In this document: in pieces, positions 17,121 to 26,421 of the stretch
Layout of the letters: every line of letters begins with the position of its first letter
Numbering within the stretch: the first letter of the stretch is position 1
Assembly: GCF_006542395.2 (NCBI RefSeq)
Contig: NZ_CP038231.1
Location: 1,426,001-1,490,000, forward strand
Direction of reading: 5' to 3'
DNA: 64,000 nt
DNA from: Formicincola oecophyllae
GTDB lineage: Bacteria; Pseudomonadota; Alphaproteobacteria; Acetobacterales; Acetobacteraceae
Notes under the pieces: model-generated
Databases searched by the model: none
The model's input: the letters and a program-made list of their open reading frames with translations, nothing else
What the model was told of the DNA's origin: nothing
Position numbers and translations under genes: made by a program

Positions 17121-18686
17121 ATGACCGCTGACAGCACCCAGACCGCCCCACCCCTTTCAGAGGCCCTGGGGCAGGAAGTGAAGCGCCGGCGCACATTTGC
17201 CATTATTTCCCATCCTGACGCTGGCAAAACCACCCTCACAGAGCGCCTGCTGCGCGCTGGCGGCGCCATCCAAATGGCGGGCAATGTGCGCGCCAAGGGC
17301 GAACGCCGCCGCACACGTTCTGACTGGATGAGCATTGAGCGCGACCGTGGCATTTCCGTTGTCACCTCCGTGATGACGTTTGAATACGGGGGGTGCGTGT
17401 TCAACCTGTTGGACACGCCTGGCCATGAGGACTTCTCTGAAGACACCTACCGCACGCTGACCGCCGTTGACTGCGCCGTGATGGTGATTGACGCCGCCAA
17501 GGGCATTGAGGCCCGCACGCGCAAGCTTTTTGAGATCTGCCGCCTGCGCGACATCCCCATCATCACCTTCATCAACAAAATGGACAGGGAAGCCCAGGAC
17601 AGCTTTGAATTGCTGGACGAAATCGCCGAAACCCTGGCGCTGGACGTCTCCCCAGCCACGTGGCCAGTGGGGCGCGCCGCCACTTTTGCTGGCACGTACG
17701 ATTTGCGCCACGGCAAGCTCAACCTTGTCCAGCCCGTGCCAGAGGGGGACGAGCGCCTGGCCCTGATGGAGGAGGAGGTGGAACTGGCGGGCGTTCTGCC
17801 CGCCTTCAACCAGGAGGCCTTCGACCAAGGCACGTTAACGCCCGTCTATTTTGGTTCCGCCATGAAGGAGATTGGCGTCACTGACCTTCTAGACGCTTTG
17901 GTAGAAATTGGGCCTGCGCCACGCTCCCAACCAACAGAGACCCGCCCTGTCCAAGCGGCTGAGGAAGGGTTGACGGCGCTTGTGTTCAAGATCCAAGCCA
18001 ACATGGACCCCAACCACCGCGACCGCATGGCGTTTGCGCGCATCTGCTCAGGCAAGCTGGCGCGGGGGATGCGCCTGCGCCACATCCGATCAGGCAAGCA
18101 GTTCGCCCTGCACACGCCGCAGTTCTTCTTCGCCCAGAATCGCCAATTGGTTGAGGAGGCCTATGGTGGTGACGTTGTGGGCATTCCCAACCACGGCACA
18201 TTGCGCATTGGCGACACTTTGACAGAGGGGGAGGAGATCCGCTTTACAGGCGTGCCCCACTTCGCCCCGGAAATTCTGCGCCGCGTGCGCCTGGATGACG
18301 CCATGAAGGCCAAGAAGCTGCGCAATGCTTTGGTGGAGCTAGCTGAGGAAGGCGTTGTGCAGCTGTTTAGGCCCCAGGATGGCGCCTTGCCCATCGTGGG
18401 CGTTGTCGGCACGCTGCAGCTTGATGTCCTGCAAAGCCGCCTCAAAGCTGAATATGGCGTGCCTGTGGGGTTTGAAAGCACCCCCTTCACGGTGGCGCGC
18501 TGGGTCAAGGGCCCGCAGGAGGCGCTGGAAAGGTTCGAGGCTGCCAATCGCTCCTCCATGGCTGACGACCTAGACGGTGACCCGGTCCTGCTGGCTAGCT
18601 CAGCCTTCATGATGAACCGCGCCATGGAGACCAACCCGGAGCTGACGTTCCATGATATCAAGCAGATTGGTATGGAGCAGGCCTGA
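17121..18686 (+). CDS. prfC: Peptide chain release factor 3
   Basis: A translational GTPase of 521 residues that recycles RF1 and RF2 from the ribosome after termination. The GTP-binding domain shows G1 HPDAGKTTLTE near 31-41, the switch segment with DWMSIERDRGISV, G3 DTPGHEDF near 100 and G4 NKMDRE near 155. Domains II and III follow and the length is that of the family; EF-G would be far longer. The ATG at 17121 has a GGGAG sequence upstream. Monocistronic as far as seen, with a hairpin just after the stop. Confidence 0.95.
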   Translation: MTADSTQTAPPLSEALGQEVKRRRTFAIISHPDAGKTTLTERLLRAGGAIQMAGNVRAKGERRRTRSDWMSIERDRGISVVTSVMTFEYGGCVFNLLDTPGHEDFSEDTYRTLTAVDCAVMVIDAAKGIEARTRKLFEICRLRDIPIITFINKMDREAQDSFELLDEIAETLALDVSPATWPVGRAATFAGTYDLRHGKLNLVQPVPEGDERLALMEEEVELAGVLPAFNQEAFDQGTLTPVYFGSAMKEIGVTDLLDALVEIGPAPRSQPTETRPVQAAEEGLTALVFKIQANMDPNHRDRMAFARICSGKLARGMRLRHIRSGKQFALHTPQFFFAQNRQLVEEAYGGDVVGIPNHGTLRIGDTLTEGEEIRFTGVPHFAPEILRRVRLDDAMKAKKLRNALVELAEEGVVQLFRPQDGALPIVGVVGTLQLDVLQSRLKAEYGVPVGFESTPFTVARWVKGPQEALERFEAANRSSMADDLDGDPVLLASSAFMMNRAMETNPELTFHDIKQIGMEQA

Positions 18687-18716
18687 AAGGGCCCTTTCAG
18701 CGTGGGCCCCTTGCGC
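18687..18716 (+). terminator. Weak hairpin terminator candidate after prfC
   Basis: GGGCCC is repeated as its own complement around a nine-base loop, with flanking AA/TT pairs and one bulged C. Only two T residues follow, so termination would be inefficient or Rho-assisted. It lies between convergent genes. Confidence 0.35.
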
Positions 18717-18727
18717 GCATAACGCCT

Positions 18728-19708
18728 TCAAGGTGGTGTGGCCTCAAGGCCAGCTAGCGCAGCGGGTGCTGGCAGCAGCTTGGCGGAAAGCGGGCAATGG
18801 TCTGAAAGGCCACCTGCTGCCCCTGGTGGGTCGTCACGGTAAAGCATGACGCGTTGACTGCCAGGCTTCAGGCGCCCAGCCATGGCGCCACCCAGAATGA
18901 TGTGGTCAATGAAGCGCTCCCCCTGGCGGCAAGGGCTAGCCATGCCGGCGGTGGTCAGTTTCAGCGGGCCAGCCGCCAAAGGGGCCAGCAACGGGTCACC
19001 CCATGCCAGGCGGCGGTTGAAATCACCTGCCATGACCCATCCCTGGCCTTGGGCCTGTTGCCCCAGCGCCCATTGGGCCAGCACCCTGAACTGGCGTTCC
19101 AACACAGCGCAGGCCTTGTTGGAGCGCGTGCGCACGCTGCCAGGGCACCCCGCCTTGAGATGGACGCCCAGCACGGTGAAGCCGCCAGCCATACCGCCCA
19201 CCTGCACCACGACCCCAGGGCGCAAAGGGTGGGTGCCTTCAGGGTTCCGACCAAGCGCCTCTACATCCCCAAGCTGTTGCGGTTGCAGGCCAACACCGCG
19301 CCGCACCAGAATGGCCACATTCTGGCCAGTGGTGTGGCGCGGCATGAAAAGCCACCATTCACCCTGGTTGAAAAGCGCCCAGACGTCAGCGGCGCTTCCC
19401 ACTTCCTCCAGCACCACGATGTCAGCGTGCAATTTGCTGGCGTAATGGCGCAGGCGTTCCCAATCATGCTGGGTGCGGTGGGGGATGTCGTCTGGCAGGT
19501 GGTATGCCTGGGCCTCTCCTGGTGTGGCCAGCCAATCAACGTTCCAAGTGGCGATTTTCACGCCCCTTTCATCAGGCCTGCCAGGCACTGCCACCGCAGA
19601 GGCAGTGAAAGGCCCAGTGGCCACAGCCACAGTCGCAAGCGCCAGCACAGCCCCAATCAGACCGTACTGACGTTTGTGCAGGCTTTTTTTCACTTTGCCT
19701 GGGCCCAT
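18728..19708 (-). CDS. Secreted endonuclease/exonuclease/phosphatase family protein
   Basis: A 326-residue protein with an N-terminal signal or anchor segment (about 16-38, ending ASAVAV) and an EEP fold. Family catalytic positions are visible: Asn in TWNVDWL near 54, Glu in VLEEVGS near 100, Asp/Asn in AGDFNRRL near 225 and the final SDHCPL near 302. The fold includes DNases, sphingomyelinases and phosphatases; the substrate cannot be told. The signal segment points to the periplasm or outside. It lies 43 bases after the carbonic anhydrase gene on the same strand and could share its transcript. Two cysteines near 197 and 207 may pair after export. Confidence 0.82.
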   Translation of the reverse strand: MGPGKVKKSLHKRQYGLIGAVLALATVAVATGPFTASAVAVPGRPDERGVKIATWNVDWLATPGEAQAYHLPDDIPHRTQHDWERLRHYASKLHADIVVLEEVGSAADVWALFNQGEWWLFMPRHTTGQNVAILVRRGVGLQPQQLGDVEALGRNPEGTHPLRPGVVVQVGGMAGGFTVLGVHLKAGCPGSVRTRSNKACAVLERQFRVLAQWALGQQAQGQGWVMAGDFNRRLAWGDPLLAPLAAGPLKLTTAGMASPCRQGERFIDHIILGGAMAGRLKPGSQRVMLYRDDPPGAAGGLSDHCPLSAKLLPAPAALAGLEATPP

Positions 19709-19751
19709 GGCTTATCCACCCTTCCCAAGGGCGCCAAAAAGCTTGGCTGCC

Positions 19752-20492
19752 TCAGCGGTGGCCGTGGTGATCATGGGGGTGGCAGATGTGCCCACTGATG
19801 GCAGGCGCGTTGGCGCTATCGCTTTGCTGCTCACGCAGCTCCCGGATGGCCTCGTCAACGCTGATGGTGCTGTCCTCAAGCAGGTCCAACACCCTCAGGC
19901 GCCCATTGGGGATGTCGTAGTACCATCCTTCAATGGCCAGTTCCCGGCGTGCCAACGCTGCTGCCACAGAGGGGTGGGTGCGCAGGTGCGCCAGTTGCAG
20001 GCGCACATTGGCTTCCGTCAAGGCCCGGATCATCTCTGGCGTGGGGTGTTCTGGGTCAATGTCCACCAGGCTAGCGCGGGCTGCCTCTGCGTTGCACAGC
20101 CAGCGGCGGATGGTGGAAAGCTTGCGCATTTTGGGCGAGTCCAGGTCCATTAGGGCGCTCATGGCGCCGCAGTTGGAGTGGCCGCAGATGATGATGTTCT
20201 TCACCTTGAGAACGGCGACCGCATATTCAATGGCTGAACTGGTGCTACCGATGTTGATGCCATAGGCCGGCACGATGTTGCCGACATTGCGGATGAGGAA
20301 AAGCTCCCCTGGTTCCGTCTGGGTGATCATGGGGGGGCTGATGCGGCTGTCAGCGCAGGTGATGAACAGTGTCGCGGGGTTTTGGTGGTAGGCCAGGTTG
20401 CGGAACAGCTGCTCTTTTTCAGGGTAGACGTCCTGCTCAAACGTGCGCACACCTTCAAGCAGTTCAATCATGGTGGAGCGGTTGAAAGCCAT
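19752..20492 (-). CDS. Beta-class carbonic anhydrase
   Basis: Interconverts CO2 and bicarbonate, supplying bicarbonate for carboxylases such as acetyl-CoA carboxylase. The 246 residues hold the zinc ligands Cys46 and His105/Cys108 with the Asp48-Arg50 dyad in CADSR; HSNCGA is the second ligand motif. LFLIRNVGN near 65 is also typical. A full AGGAGG site eight bases before the ATG at 20492 fixes the start and discards a longer reading to 20522. A good promoter with an inverted repeat lies directly upstream. No signal peptide, so cytoplasmic. Confidence 0.95.
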   Translation of the reverse strand: MAFNRSTMIELLEGVRTFEQDVYPEKEQLFRNLAYHQNPATLFITCADSRISPPMITQTEPGELFLIRNVGNIVPAYGINIGSTSSAIEYAVAVLKVKNIIICGHSNCGAMSALMDLDSPKMRKLSTIRRWLCNAEAARASLVDIDPEHPTPEMIRALTEANVRLQLAHLRTHPSVAAALARRELAIEGWYYDIPNGRLRVLDLLEDSTISVDEAIRELREQQSDSANAPAISGHICHPHDHHGHR

Positions 20493-20513
20493 GGGGAACC
20501 TCCTTTCGTCATC

Positions 20514-20538
20514 AATCAGCATTAACGTAGTGCTGATT
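20514..20538. promoter_or_regulatory. Inverted repeat at the carbonic anhydrase promoter
   Basis: AATCAGCA and TGCTGATT form a perfect 8-bp inverted repeat around nine bases. The right arm overlaps the -10 box and the left arm lies at or just past the expected start of transcription, the usual place for a repressor operator. In RNA it could instead form a 5' hairpin. Confidence 0.5.
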
Positions 20539-20563
20539 ATGGCAGCCTATCATGGCGGTTCAA
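20536..20563 (-). promoter_or_regulatory. Promoter of the carbonic anhydrase gene
   Basis: Read on the minus strand: TTGAAC as -35 (20563-20558), a 16-base spacer and CATAAT as -10 (20541-20536), five of six consensus bases. The expected start near 20529 gives a leader of about 37 bases. Confidence 0.6.
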
Positions 20564-20597
20564 TGACCAATCCTCTCTTTTCTAGGGGTTTAAAGGT

Positions 20598-20637
20598 CAG
20601 AAGCCTGCACGCCACCGTGGTGACATGCAGGCTTCTG
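20598..20637 (-). terminator. Hairpin downstream of alaS
   Basis: CAGAAGCCTGCA pairs perfectly with TGCAGGCTTCTG, a 12-bp stem around 16 bases, with further G-U pairs outside. It lies about 40 bases past the alaS stop and before the carbonic anhydrase promoter. On the minus strand only CCTTT follows, so it may stop transcription poorly or act as a 3' stabiliser. Confidence 0.5.
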
Positions 20638-20678
20638 GTGGTGCGCTTTAAGCGGACGTGGTCAGGTAGCAGCGCTGG

Positions 20679-23318
20679 TCACTGCTGGGCAGCTTCCTGG
20701 CGTAGCATGGCGAAAATGGCTTCCGCTGCTGGATTGGGACCGCCTGCCTGGGCCATGTCAGGGCGCCCACCGCCCCCTTTGCCACCCATCAGGCCAGCAG
20801 CTTTGCGCACCAGCTCCACAGCGTTGAAACGTTCCTGCAAAGCTGGGCTGACGGCGATGACGACACTGCCTTTGCCACCTGCGCCTGAAACCAGCGCCAC
20901 GATGCCCTCCCCTTTGCTGCGCAGGATGGCTTCAGCCAAGGGGCGTAATTCCTTGGGGTTCATGTCAGCCAGGTTGCGCAGGTGGAGTGTGACATCCCCA
21001 ACCTGTTCCGCTTTGCCTTCAAGCGCCATTTTCTGCTGCAGCTGGGCCAGTTGGCTGTTCAGCGCCTTGCGCTCTTCAAGGAGTTTCTGCACGCGTTCAG
21101 CCAGTTCCGCCGGGCCAACTTTGAGAAGGCCAGCGACCTCAGCCAAGCGCGCCTCATTCTCCTGCACGGTTTGTTCAGCAGCAGCGCCACAAACGGCTTC
21201 AATGCGGCGCACGCCAGCAGCCACGCCGCTTTCTGACAGGATGCGGAACAGGCCGATCTCACCAAGCTGGTTCACATGGGTACCACCGCACAGCTCAACG
21301 GAATAGACTTCCTCCCCCGTTGCGCCGTCTTTCATGGAGACCACGCGCACCTCATCAGCGTATTTCTCGCCAAACAGGGCCATGGCGCCTTCAGCCACGG
21401 CCTCATCACGGCTCATCAAGCGCGTTTCAACCGCACCATTGGCGCGGATGAGGCGGTTGACCTCACGTTCCACATTGCGCAGTTCATCTGCTGTCAGGGG
21501 GCGTGGCTGGCTGATGTCAAAGCGCAGGCGCTCTGGCGCGTTGAGGCTGCCTTTCTGGGTGACATGCTCGCCCAGCTCCCGGCGCAGGGCCGCATGGAGC
21601 AAGTGGGCGGCTGAATGGTGGCCGCGGATGGCTTGGCGGCGCTTGCTATCAATGCGCGCCTCCACAGCCATGCCTGGCTGCAGGACGCCCTTGGTCACGC
21701 GGCCATGGTGCACCACCAGATCATCAGCCTGTTTCTGGGTGTCGGTGATTTCCACCTCTACCCCTTCAGCTTCATTGACTAAGTGACCTGTGTCGCCAAC
21801 TTGGCCGCCACTTTCAGCGTAGAACGGGGTCTGGTTGAGGACGATGGTGACATCACGCCCAGGGCCGATTTCGGCCAGCTCGTCAGCGCCATCGAACACC
21901 GCCTCAACGCGGGCGCTGGCTTGCTCTGTGCCATAACCCAGGAACTCCGTGGCGCCCAGGCGGTCGCGCACGTCAAACCAGTGCCCCTCCACAGCTGTGT
22001 CGCCAGAGCCAGCCCAGGCTGCACGGGCGCGTTGGCGCTGTTCAGCCATGGCGTTCTCAAAGCCCTCCACATCCACAGCGTGGCCGCGCTCACGCAGGAC
22101 GTCTTGGGTAAGATCCAGAGGGAAGCCAAAGGTGTCGTAAAGCTTGAAGGCGACATCGCCTGGCAAATGTGCGCCGCTGGCCAGCTTGGCCTGCTCATCG
22201 TCAAGCAGGGCCATGCCACGGCCCAACAGGGCGGCGAAGCGCTCCTCCTCACCTTTCATGGTTTCGGTGATGAGGGCGCGGTGGCGCTCCAGCTCTGGGT
22301 AGGCTTGGCCCATTTCGCTAATCAGGGCAGGTAGCAAGCGGTAGAACACAGGCTGGTTGGCGCCCATCATGTGCAGGTGGCGCATGGCGCGGCGCATGAT
22401 GCGGCGCAGGACGTAGCCGCGCCCTTCACGCGAAGGCAGGACGCCATCAGCGATGAGGAAAGCGGTGGAGCGCAGATGGTCGGCCACCACGCGGTGGCTG
22501 GTTTTGAAACGCCCGTCAGCATCCTGGTGCATGAGTTCGGCAGAGGCCTCAATCAAGGCGCGCAAGGTATCGGTGTCGTAATTGTCGCGCTTGCCCTGCA
22601 TGACGGCCGCGAAGCGCTCCAGCCCCATGCCGGTGTCAATGGAGGGGCGTGGCAGGTTGCTGCGGCCCTGGGCTGTTTCAAGATACTGCATGAACACAAG
22701 GTTCCAGATCTCGACAAAGCGGTCGCCATCCTCATCAGGGCTGCCAGGGGGGCCGCCAGCCACCTCTGGCCCGTGGTCATAGAAAATCTCTGAGCAAGGA
22801 CCGCACGGCCCTGTGTCGCCCATGCGCCAGAAATTGTCAGAGGTGGGTATGCGGATGATGCGGTTGTCGGAAAGGCCAGCGATTTTGCGCCAAAGGCTGG
22901 CAGCCTCCTCATCCTCAGCATAGACGGTGACCAGTAGCTTTTCAGGGTTGAGGCCGAACCCATCGGTGGTGAGGAGCTTCCAAGCGAACTCAATCACCTC
23001 AGCTTTGAAATAGTCACCAAAGCTGAAATTGCCCATCATCTCAAAGAACGTGTGGTGGCGGGCTGTGTAGCCAACATTGTCCAGGTCGTTGTGCTTACCG
23101 CCAGCGCGCACGACCTTCTGGGCTGTGGTGGCACGCTTGTAGGGGCGTTCCTCCTGGCCTGTGAAAATGTTCTTGAACGGCACCATGCCAGCATTGGTGA
23201 ACAAAAGCGTGGGATCATTCTGCGGCACCAGGGAAGCGGAAGGCAGGATCTGGTGGCCACGGTCCTGGAAGTAATTCAGAAACGCCGCGCGGATATCGTT
23301 GGTACTGGTGCCTGTCAT
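20679..23318 (-). CDS. alaS: Alanine--tRNA ligase
   Basis: A class II synthetase of 879 residues, full family length. The N-terminal catalytic domain starts with the [10 protein letters not shown] segment and [10 protein letters not shown]. The editing domain, about 555-690, which hydrolyses Ser- and Gly-tRNA-Ala, keeps the zinc motifs HHSAAH near 570 and CGGTH near 675. The C-terminal C-Ala part follows a predicted coiled coil near 720-770. The ATG at 23318 is the only plausible start, although its ribosome site is poor. It is transcribed alone, after the ompA terminator. Confidence 0.97.
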   Translation of the reverse strand: MTGTSTNDIRAAFLNYFQDRGHQILPSASLVPQNDPTLLFTNAGMVPFKNIFTGQEERPYKRATTAQKVVRAGGKHNDLDNVGYTARHHTFFEMMGNFSFGDYFKAEVIEFAWKLLTTDGFGLNPEKLLVTVYAEDEEAASLWRKIAGLSDNRIIRIPTSDNFWRMGDTGPCGPCSEIFYDHGPEVAGGPPGSPDEDGDRFVEIWNLVFMQYLETAQGRSNLPRPSIDTGMGLERFAAVMQGKRDNYDTDTLRALIEASAELMHQDADGRFKTSHRVVADHLRSTAFLIADGVLPSREGRGYVLRRIMRRAMRHLHMMGANQPVFYRLLPALISEMGQAYPELERHRALITETMKGEEERFAALLGRGMALLDDEQAKLASGAHLPGDVAFKLYDTFGFPLDLTQDVLRERGHAVDVEGFENAMAEQRQRARAAWAGSGDTAVEGHWFDVRDRLGATEFLGYGTEQASARVEAVFDGADELAEIGPGRDVTIVLNQTPFYAESGGQVGDTGHLVNEAEGVEVEITDTQKQADDLVVHHGRVTKGVLQPGMAVEARIDSKRRQAIRGHHSAAHLLHAALRRELGEHVTQKGSLNAPERLRFDISQPRPLTADELRNVEREVNRLIRANGAVETRLMSRDEAVAEGAMALFGEKYADEVRVVSMKDGATGEEVYSVELCGGTHVNQLGEIGLFRILSESGVAAGVRRIEAVCGAAAEQTVQENEARLAEVAGLLKVGPAELAERVQKLLEERKALNSQLAQLQQKMALEGKAEQVGDVTLHLRNLADMNPKELRPLAEAILRSKGEGIVALVSGAGGKGSVVIAVSPALQERFNAVELVRKAAGLMGGKGGGGRPDMAQAGGPNPAAEAIFAMLRQEAAQQ

Positions 23319-23620
23319 AAATAGATCGCCATGCCGTCTAAGGAAAATGGGGGAAGGTTTTAACTATCCCATAACAGGGTCCATGAAAATGTTTCAGCTA
23401 GGCTGACGTTAAAACAGCCTGAGAAACCAGGGAATCTGTTGGGTATCGAGGGGGCGCCTTGAAAGGAAACCTGGCCATGGTGGTTGGCAAGGTGGCGCTG
23501 AAGCAAAAAGTGAAACCCGTGGGAGCGCTTGAAAAGCCCATAAAAAAAGAGACGCTCCGAAGAACGTCTCTCAACCGTGCCTACCCCAATAAGGGGGAGG
23601 CTTGCGGGATCAGCTGCGGA
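23319..23620. other. Spacer between alaS and the OmpA-family gene
   Basis: No gene. It contains the strong ompA terminator at 23542-23571 and an AT-richer stretch near 23330-23420 that probably holds the alaS promoter. A loose match (CTGAAA, 17 bases, TTATGG on the minus strand) is too weak to list as a site. Confidence 0.5.
23542..23571 (-). terminator. Rho-independent terminator of the OmpA-family gene
   Basis: On the minus strand AGAGACGTTC and GAGCGTCTCT pair (one G-U) around a TTCG tetraloop and are followed by seven T residues. This is a textbook intrinsic terminator 50 bases after the stop codon. Its strength fits a highly expressed outer-membrane protein. Confidence 0.92.
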
Positions 23621-24796
23621 TTAGCGCAGGATGATTTCCACGCGGCGGTTCTGGGGCTCACGGGTGTTGGGGCCTGTGGGCACCAGGGGGTGAGACTCAC
23701 CGTAGCCGTGGATGTCGATGATGTTGGCAGGAACACCATCAGCGATCAGGGCGGCCTTCACGCTTTCAGCGCGGCGGACGGAGAGCTTGTTGTTGTAGGC
23801 AACGCCACGGGGGCCAGGGGCCTGGGAGTTGTCAGTGTAACCGTTGCACTCAATGCGCGTGGTCTGAACGTGGGTGGAAGCCTGAGCTGCCTGGGCCACG
23901 ATCTCTTTAGCGCGCTGGGTCAGACGGGCGCTGTTCCAGTCAAAGAAGACCAGGTAGGTGCGCGCAGCCTGAGGGGCAGGCGGAACAACCACGTGGGCGG
24001 GCGGCGGCGGCGGGGGAGCGTTGTCAAACGCGTAGCGCAGGCCCAGCATGAAGCGGTGGCTGTAGCGTTCGCCAACGTTCACGATGTTGTTGTGGCGGGC
24101 AGGGTTGCCGCCAGCGCGGTAGTGGCCCATGGAAACGCCCGTGTGGGAACCCGTCTGGGCCACGAAGCGGTACTGGGTGGTCACAGCCAGGCCGGTGATG
24201 GGGGTGTCCCAAGCGGCACCGACGATGGCTTGGCCAGCGAAGGAGCCAGAACCGCCCTGGTGCATGAACACGTTGTTGGGGCCGCCGTTGTTGTTCTTGG
24301 CGTGGATGTGGTAATCCTGGAACAGGTAGCCAGCGCCGATACCAACGAACGGAGTGAAGGGCATGCCGTTCAGGCCGAACTGGGCAAGGTCGATGTCATA
24401 AAGGACATTGACGAAGCCACCGTAGCTCTGGGCGGAACCCTTCATGCCGTGGCGGCCATTCCACTGACCCATGCTCTGCTGCCAGCCATGGCCCGAGCCA
24501 TGGTCGGCGTAAGTCATGGCGTAGGTGCCTTCGACTTCAGCGCGCAGGCCGTTGCCGAAGCCCCAACCCACAGCGCCATAGCCAGTCCAGCCATCGCCCA
24601 TGCGGAGGTGTTCGTGACCATGTGACTGGCCCTGGGGCTTGCCAGGCTTGCTGTGCAGGCCATCGACAGTCTGGTTCTGGGTATAGTCATACCCACCAGC
24701 GACGTCGATGTACGGGCCGGTGATCGTGCTGGCCATGGCGAGCGACGGCAGGGCGGCCATCGAACCCATGGAGAGAAGCGCGGTGCGGAGACGCAT
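23621..24796 (-). CDS. OmpA-family outer membrane protein
   Basis: A 391-residue protein: signal peptide to about residue 22 (SLAMA), an N-terminal beta-barrel of the OmpA type to about 235, a Pro-rich hinge (a run of prolines near 250), then an OmpA/MotB peptidoglycan-binding domain from about 270. The last domain shows the FDWNSARL segment, NNKLSVRRAESV and GYGESHPLVPT, with Asp and Arg positions that hold diaminopimelate. It would tie the outer membrane to the cell wall. AAGGA precedes the ATG at 24796. Loops are rich in His, Gly and Asn. A long leader and a strong terminator suggest a single-gene, abundant transcript. Confidence 0.92.
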   Translation of the reverse strand: MRLRTALLSMGSMAALPSLAMASTITGPYIDVAGGYDYTQNQTVDGLHSKPGKPQGQSHGHEHLRMGDGWTGYGAVGWGFGNGLRAEVEGTYAMTYADHGSGHGWQQSMGQWNGRHGMKGSAQSYGGFVNVLYDIDLAQFGLNGMPFTPFVGIGAGYLFQDYHIHAKNNNGGPNNVFMHQGGSGSFAGQAIVGAAWDTPITGLAVTTQYRFVAQTGSHTGVSMGHYRAGGNPARHNNIVNVGERYSHRFMLGLRYAFDNAPPPPPPAHVVVPPAPQAARTYLVFFDWNSARLTQRAKEIVAQAAQASTHVQTTRIECNGYTDNSQAPGPRGVAYNNKLSVRRAESVKAALIADGVPANIIDIHGYGESHPLVPTGPNTREPQNRRVEIILR

Positions 24797-25217
24797 TCTT
24801 GCTCGTCCTTCGTTAACAGTTGCGGTCAGCCAAATCACCGGACACGGAATGTGCTGATGTGCAGGTGCTGCACGACCGGCGAAAGCTGAGTTTGTTCTAC
24901 CCCACCCCTTCCCCCGATAGGAAGGGGAACTTGCGTCTTTGAACGGGGTGTTGGGGGGATGGTGGCATAAAAGCCACAGATTTGAAGGAGGTCATGGGGT
25001 TTCTTGGTGGCTTTTGCGGCTGTTTGCCGCCGTTTTCAGCAGGGCCAGGTTGTTTGCGCCTTGCAAAGCCGCCTAGTGCCCAACATGACCAAGACGTAAT
25101 GATAACCCCTCCCCCAACCCTTGCGCACCAAAGGGCAGCCCTGGGTGATTCTGAAGGGGATCGTAGCGCCCTTCCCAGATAAGCCTTGGTAAAGCCGTGG
25201 TGTTAAGGGCCGTTTGG
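24797..25217. other. Spacer between the OmpA-family gene and aroB, with leader hairpins
   Basis: No convincing gene. Next to the ompA start it holds two inverted repeats that would lie in the ompA leader: GTGCAG/CTGCAC at 24859-24873, and CCCCTTCC/GGAAGGGG around seven bases at 24905-24927. A further small repeat (GTGGC/GCCAC) lies near 24963-24977. No clear promoter is seen. A 66-codon plus-strand frame at 24982 has AAGGAGGT one base from an internal ATG, too close for initiation, and no recognisable product. Confidence 0.5.
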
Positions 25218-26390
25218 TCAGGCGCACCCTGTGGCCAGCAGAACCTGCCTGATTTCCGCCGTTGTAACGGTGCGCTCCAGCTGGCTAGCGCCCAGGCCAT
25301 GCGGCACTACGAAGGCGGCTTTGCCATCACGGGCCTTTTTGTCGCGCGTCATGTGGTGCAGCAGGACCTCAATAGAAGGTGCACCATGGTCGCCTGGAAG
25401 TTCCTGGGCTGTGGTGGGCAGGCCTGTTTGGGCCAAATGGCGCGTGACGCGCTGTTTTTCCTCTTCCGTTGCGCTGCCCCGGAGAACGGCCAGGGCCATG
25501 GCTTGGCACAGGCCAAGCGCCACGGCCTCCCCATGCAGTAAGGCGCCTTCATGGTGCTGGGCTGTCTCGAAAGCGTGGCCGAACGTGTGCCCTAGGTTGA
25601 GAAGGGCGCGGCCTGTCGTCTCGTTACGTTCATGCTCATCAGCGCTGACGATGCGCGCCTTGAAAGTGCAGGTGCGCCGCACGGCCTCCGCCAGAAGGGT
25701 GGGGTCGCCCGCTACGACGCCAGCGCCGTTGGCCTCGCACCATTCAAACAGGGCTTTGTCCCCTGCCAGGCCGCTTTTGACGATTTCCCCGTAGCCTGCC
25801 TTGAGCTCACGCTCAGGCAGGGTGGCCAGGGTGTCCGAATCGGCCAGGACAAGCTGCGGCTGCCAAAAAGCGCCAATTAGGTTTTTGCCTGCAGCCGCGT
25901 TGAGGCCGGTCTTGCCGCCCACTGAACTGTCCACCTGCGAAAGCAGCGTTGTGGGCAACTGAATGAAGGGCAGTCCCCGCAAAGCCGTGGCCGCCACAAA
26001 TCCGGCCAAATCCCCCACGACTCCACCACCAAGCGCCAGGATGGTGGTGCGGCGGTCTATGCCCAGCGCCAGGAGGCTGTCCATGACGTGCCCATAACGG
26101 CTGAGGCTTTTGCTGCGTTCCCCTGCCGGCACGGTGAGGACATCTAGCCGGACTGGTTTGGCCTTTGGGTGGGCTTTGGCGTGGGCCTGGAAACTCTCCA
26201 GGAGGGTTTCCAGGTGCAGGGGGGCGACGTTCTCATCTGTGATGATGACGCCGTGGCCCCCTTTCATGTGGGGGATGATGTGCTCCGCCCCACGCTGCAG
26301 AAGGCCTTGGCCTGTGAGGATGTCATAATCAGCTGCCAGGCCTTTGACGTGAACGCAAAGGGGTTGCTGAGCGGTGGAGGGGTTGTTCAT
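25218..26390 (-). CDS. aroB: 3-dehydroquinate synthase
   Basis: Second shikimate-pathway enzyme: an NAD- and zinc-dependent cyclase turning DAHP into 3-dehydroquinate. The 390 residues show the NAD-binding GGGVVGDLAGFVA near 120, TTLLSQVDSSVGGKTG near 145, the zinc ligand Glu in AGYGEIVKSGL near 200, and the histidine ligands in LNLGHTFGHAFE near 265. The ATG at 26390 is where the family normally begins; a reading to 26567 would run into aroK. It follows aroK by 31 bases, the usual aroK-aroB pair. Confidence 0.95.
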   Translation of the reverse strand: MNNPSTAQQPLCVHVKGLAADYDILTGQGLLQRGAEHIIPHMKGGHGVIITDENVAPLHLETLLESFQAHAKAHPKAKPVRLDVLTVPAGERSKSLSRYGHVMDSLLALGIDRRTTILALGGGVVGDLAGFVAATALRGLPFIQLPTTLLSQVDSSVGGKTGLNAAAGKNLIGAFWQPQLVLADSDTLATLPERELKAGYGEIVKSGLAGDKALFEWCEANGAGVVAGDPTLLAEAVRRTCTFKARIVSADEHERNETTGRALLNLGHTFGHAFETAQHHEGALLHGEAVALGLCQAMALAVLRGSATEEEKQRVTRHLAQTGLPTTAQELPGDHGAPSIEVLLHHMTRDKKARDGKAAFVVPHGLGASQLERTVTTAEIRQVLLATGCA

Positions 26391-26421
26391 GGCAGGTGGC
26401 CCAAGGGTTGTCTCAAAGGTG

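Noticed and set aside
18854-19798. 314-codon plus-strand frame opposite the endonuclease-family gene
   Set aside because: Catalytic EEP residues are on the minus strand; the plus frame is a His/Arg/Ala-rich shadow.
23459-24625. 388-codon plus-strand frame opposite the OmpA-family gene
   Set aside because: The minus strand has signal peptide, hinge, OmpA domain and terminator. The plus frame is low-complexity Val/Gly/Ala.
24982-25182. 66-codon plus-strand frame in the ompA-aroB spacer
   Set aside because: The AAGGAGGT is almost in contact with the ATG, the residues resemble nothing, and no promoter is seen.
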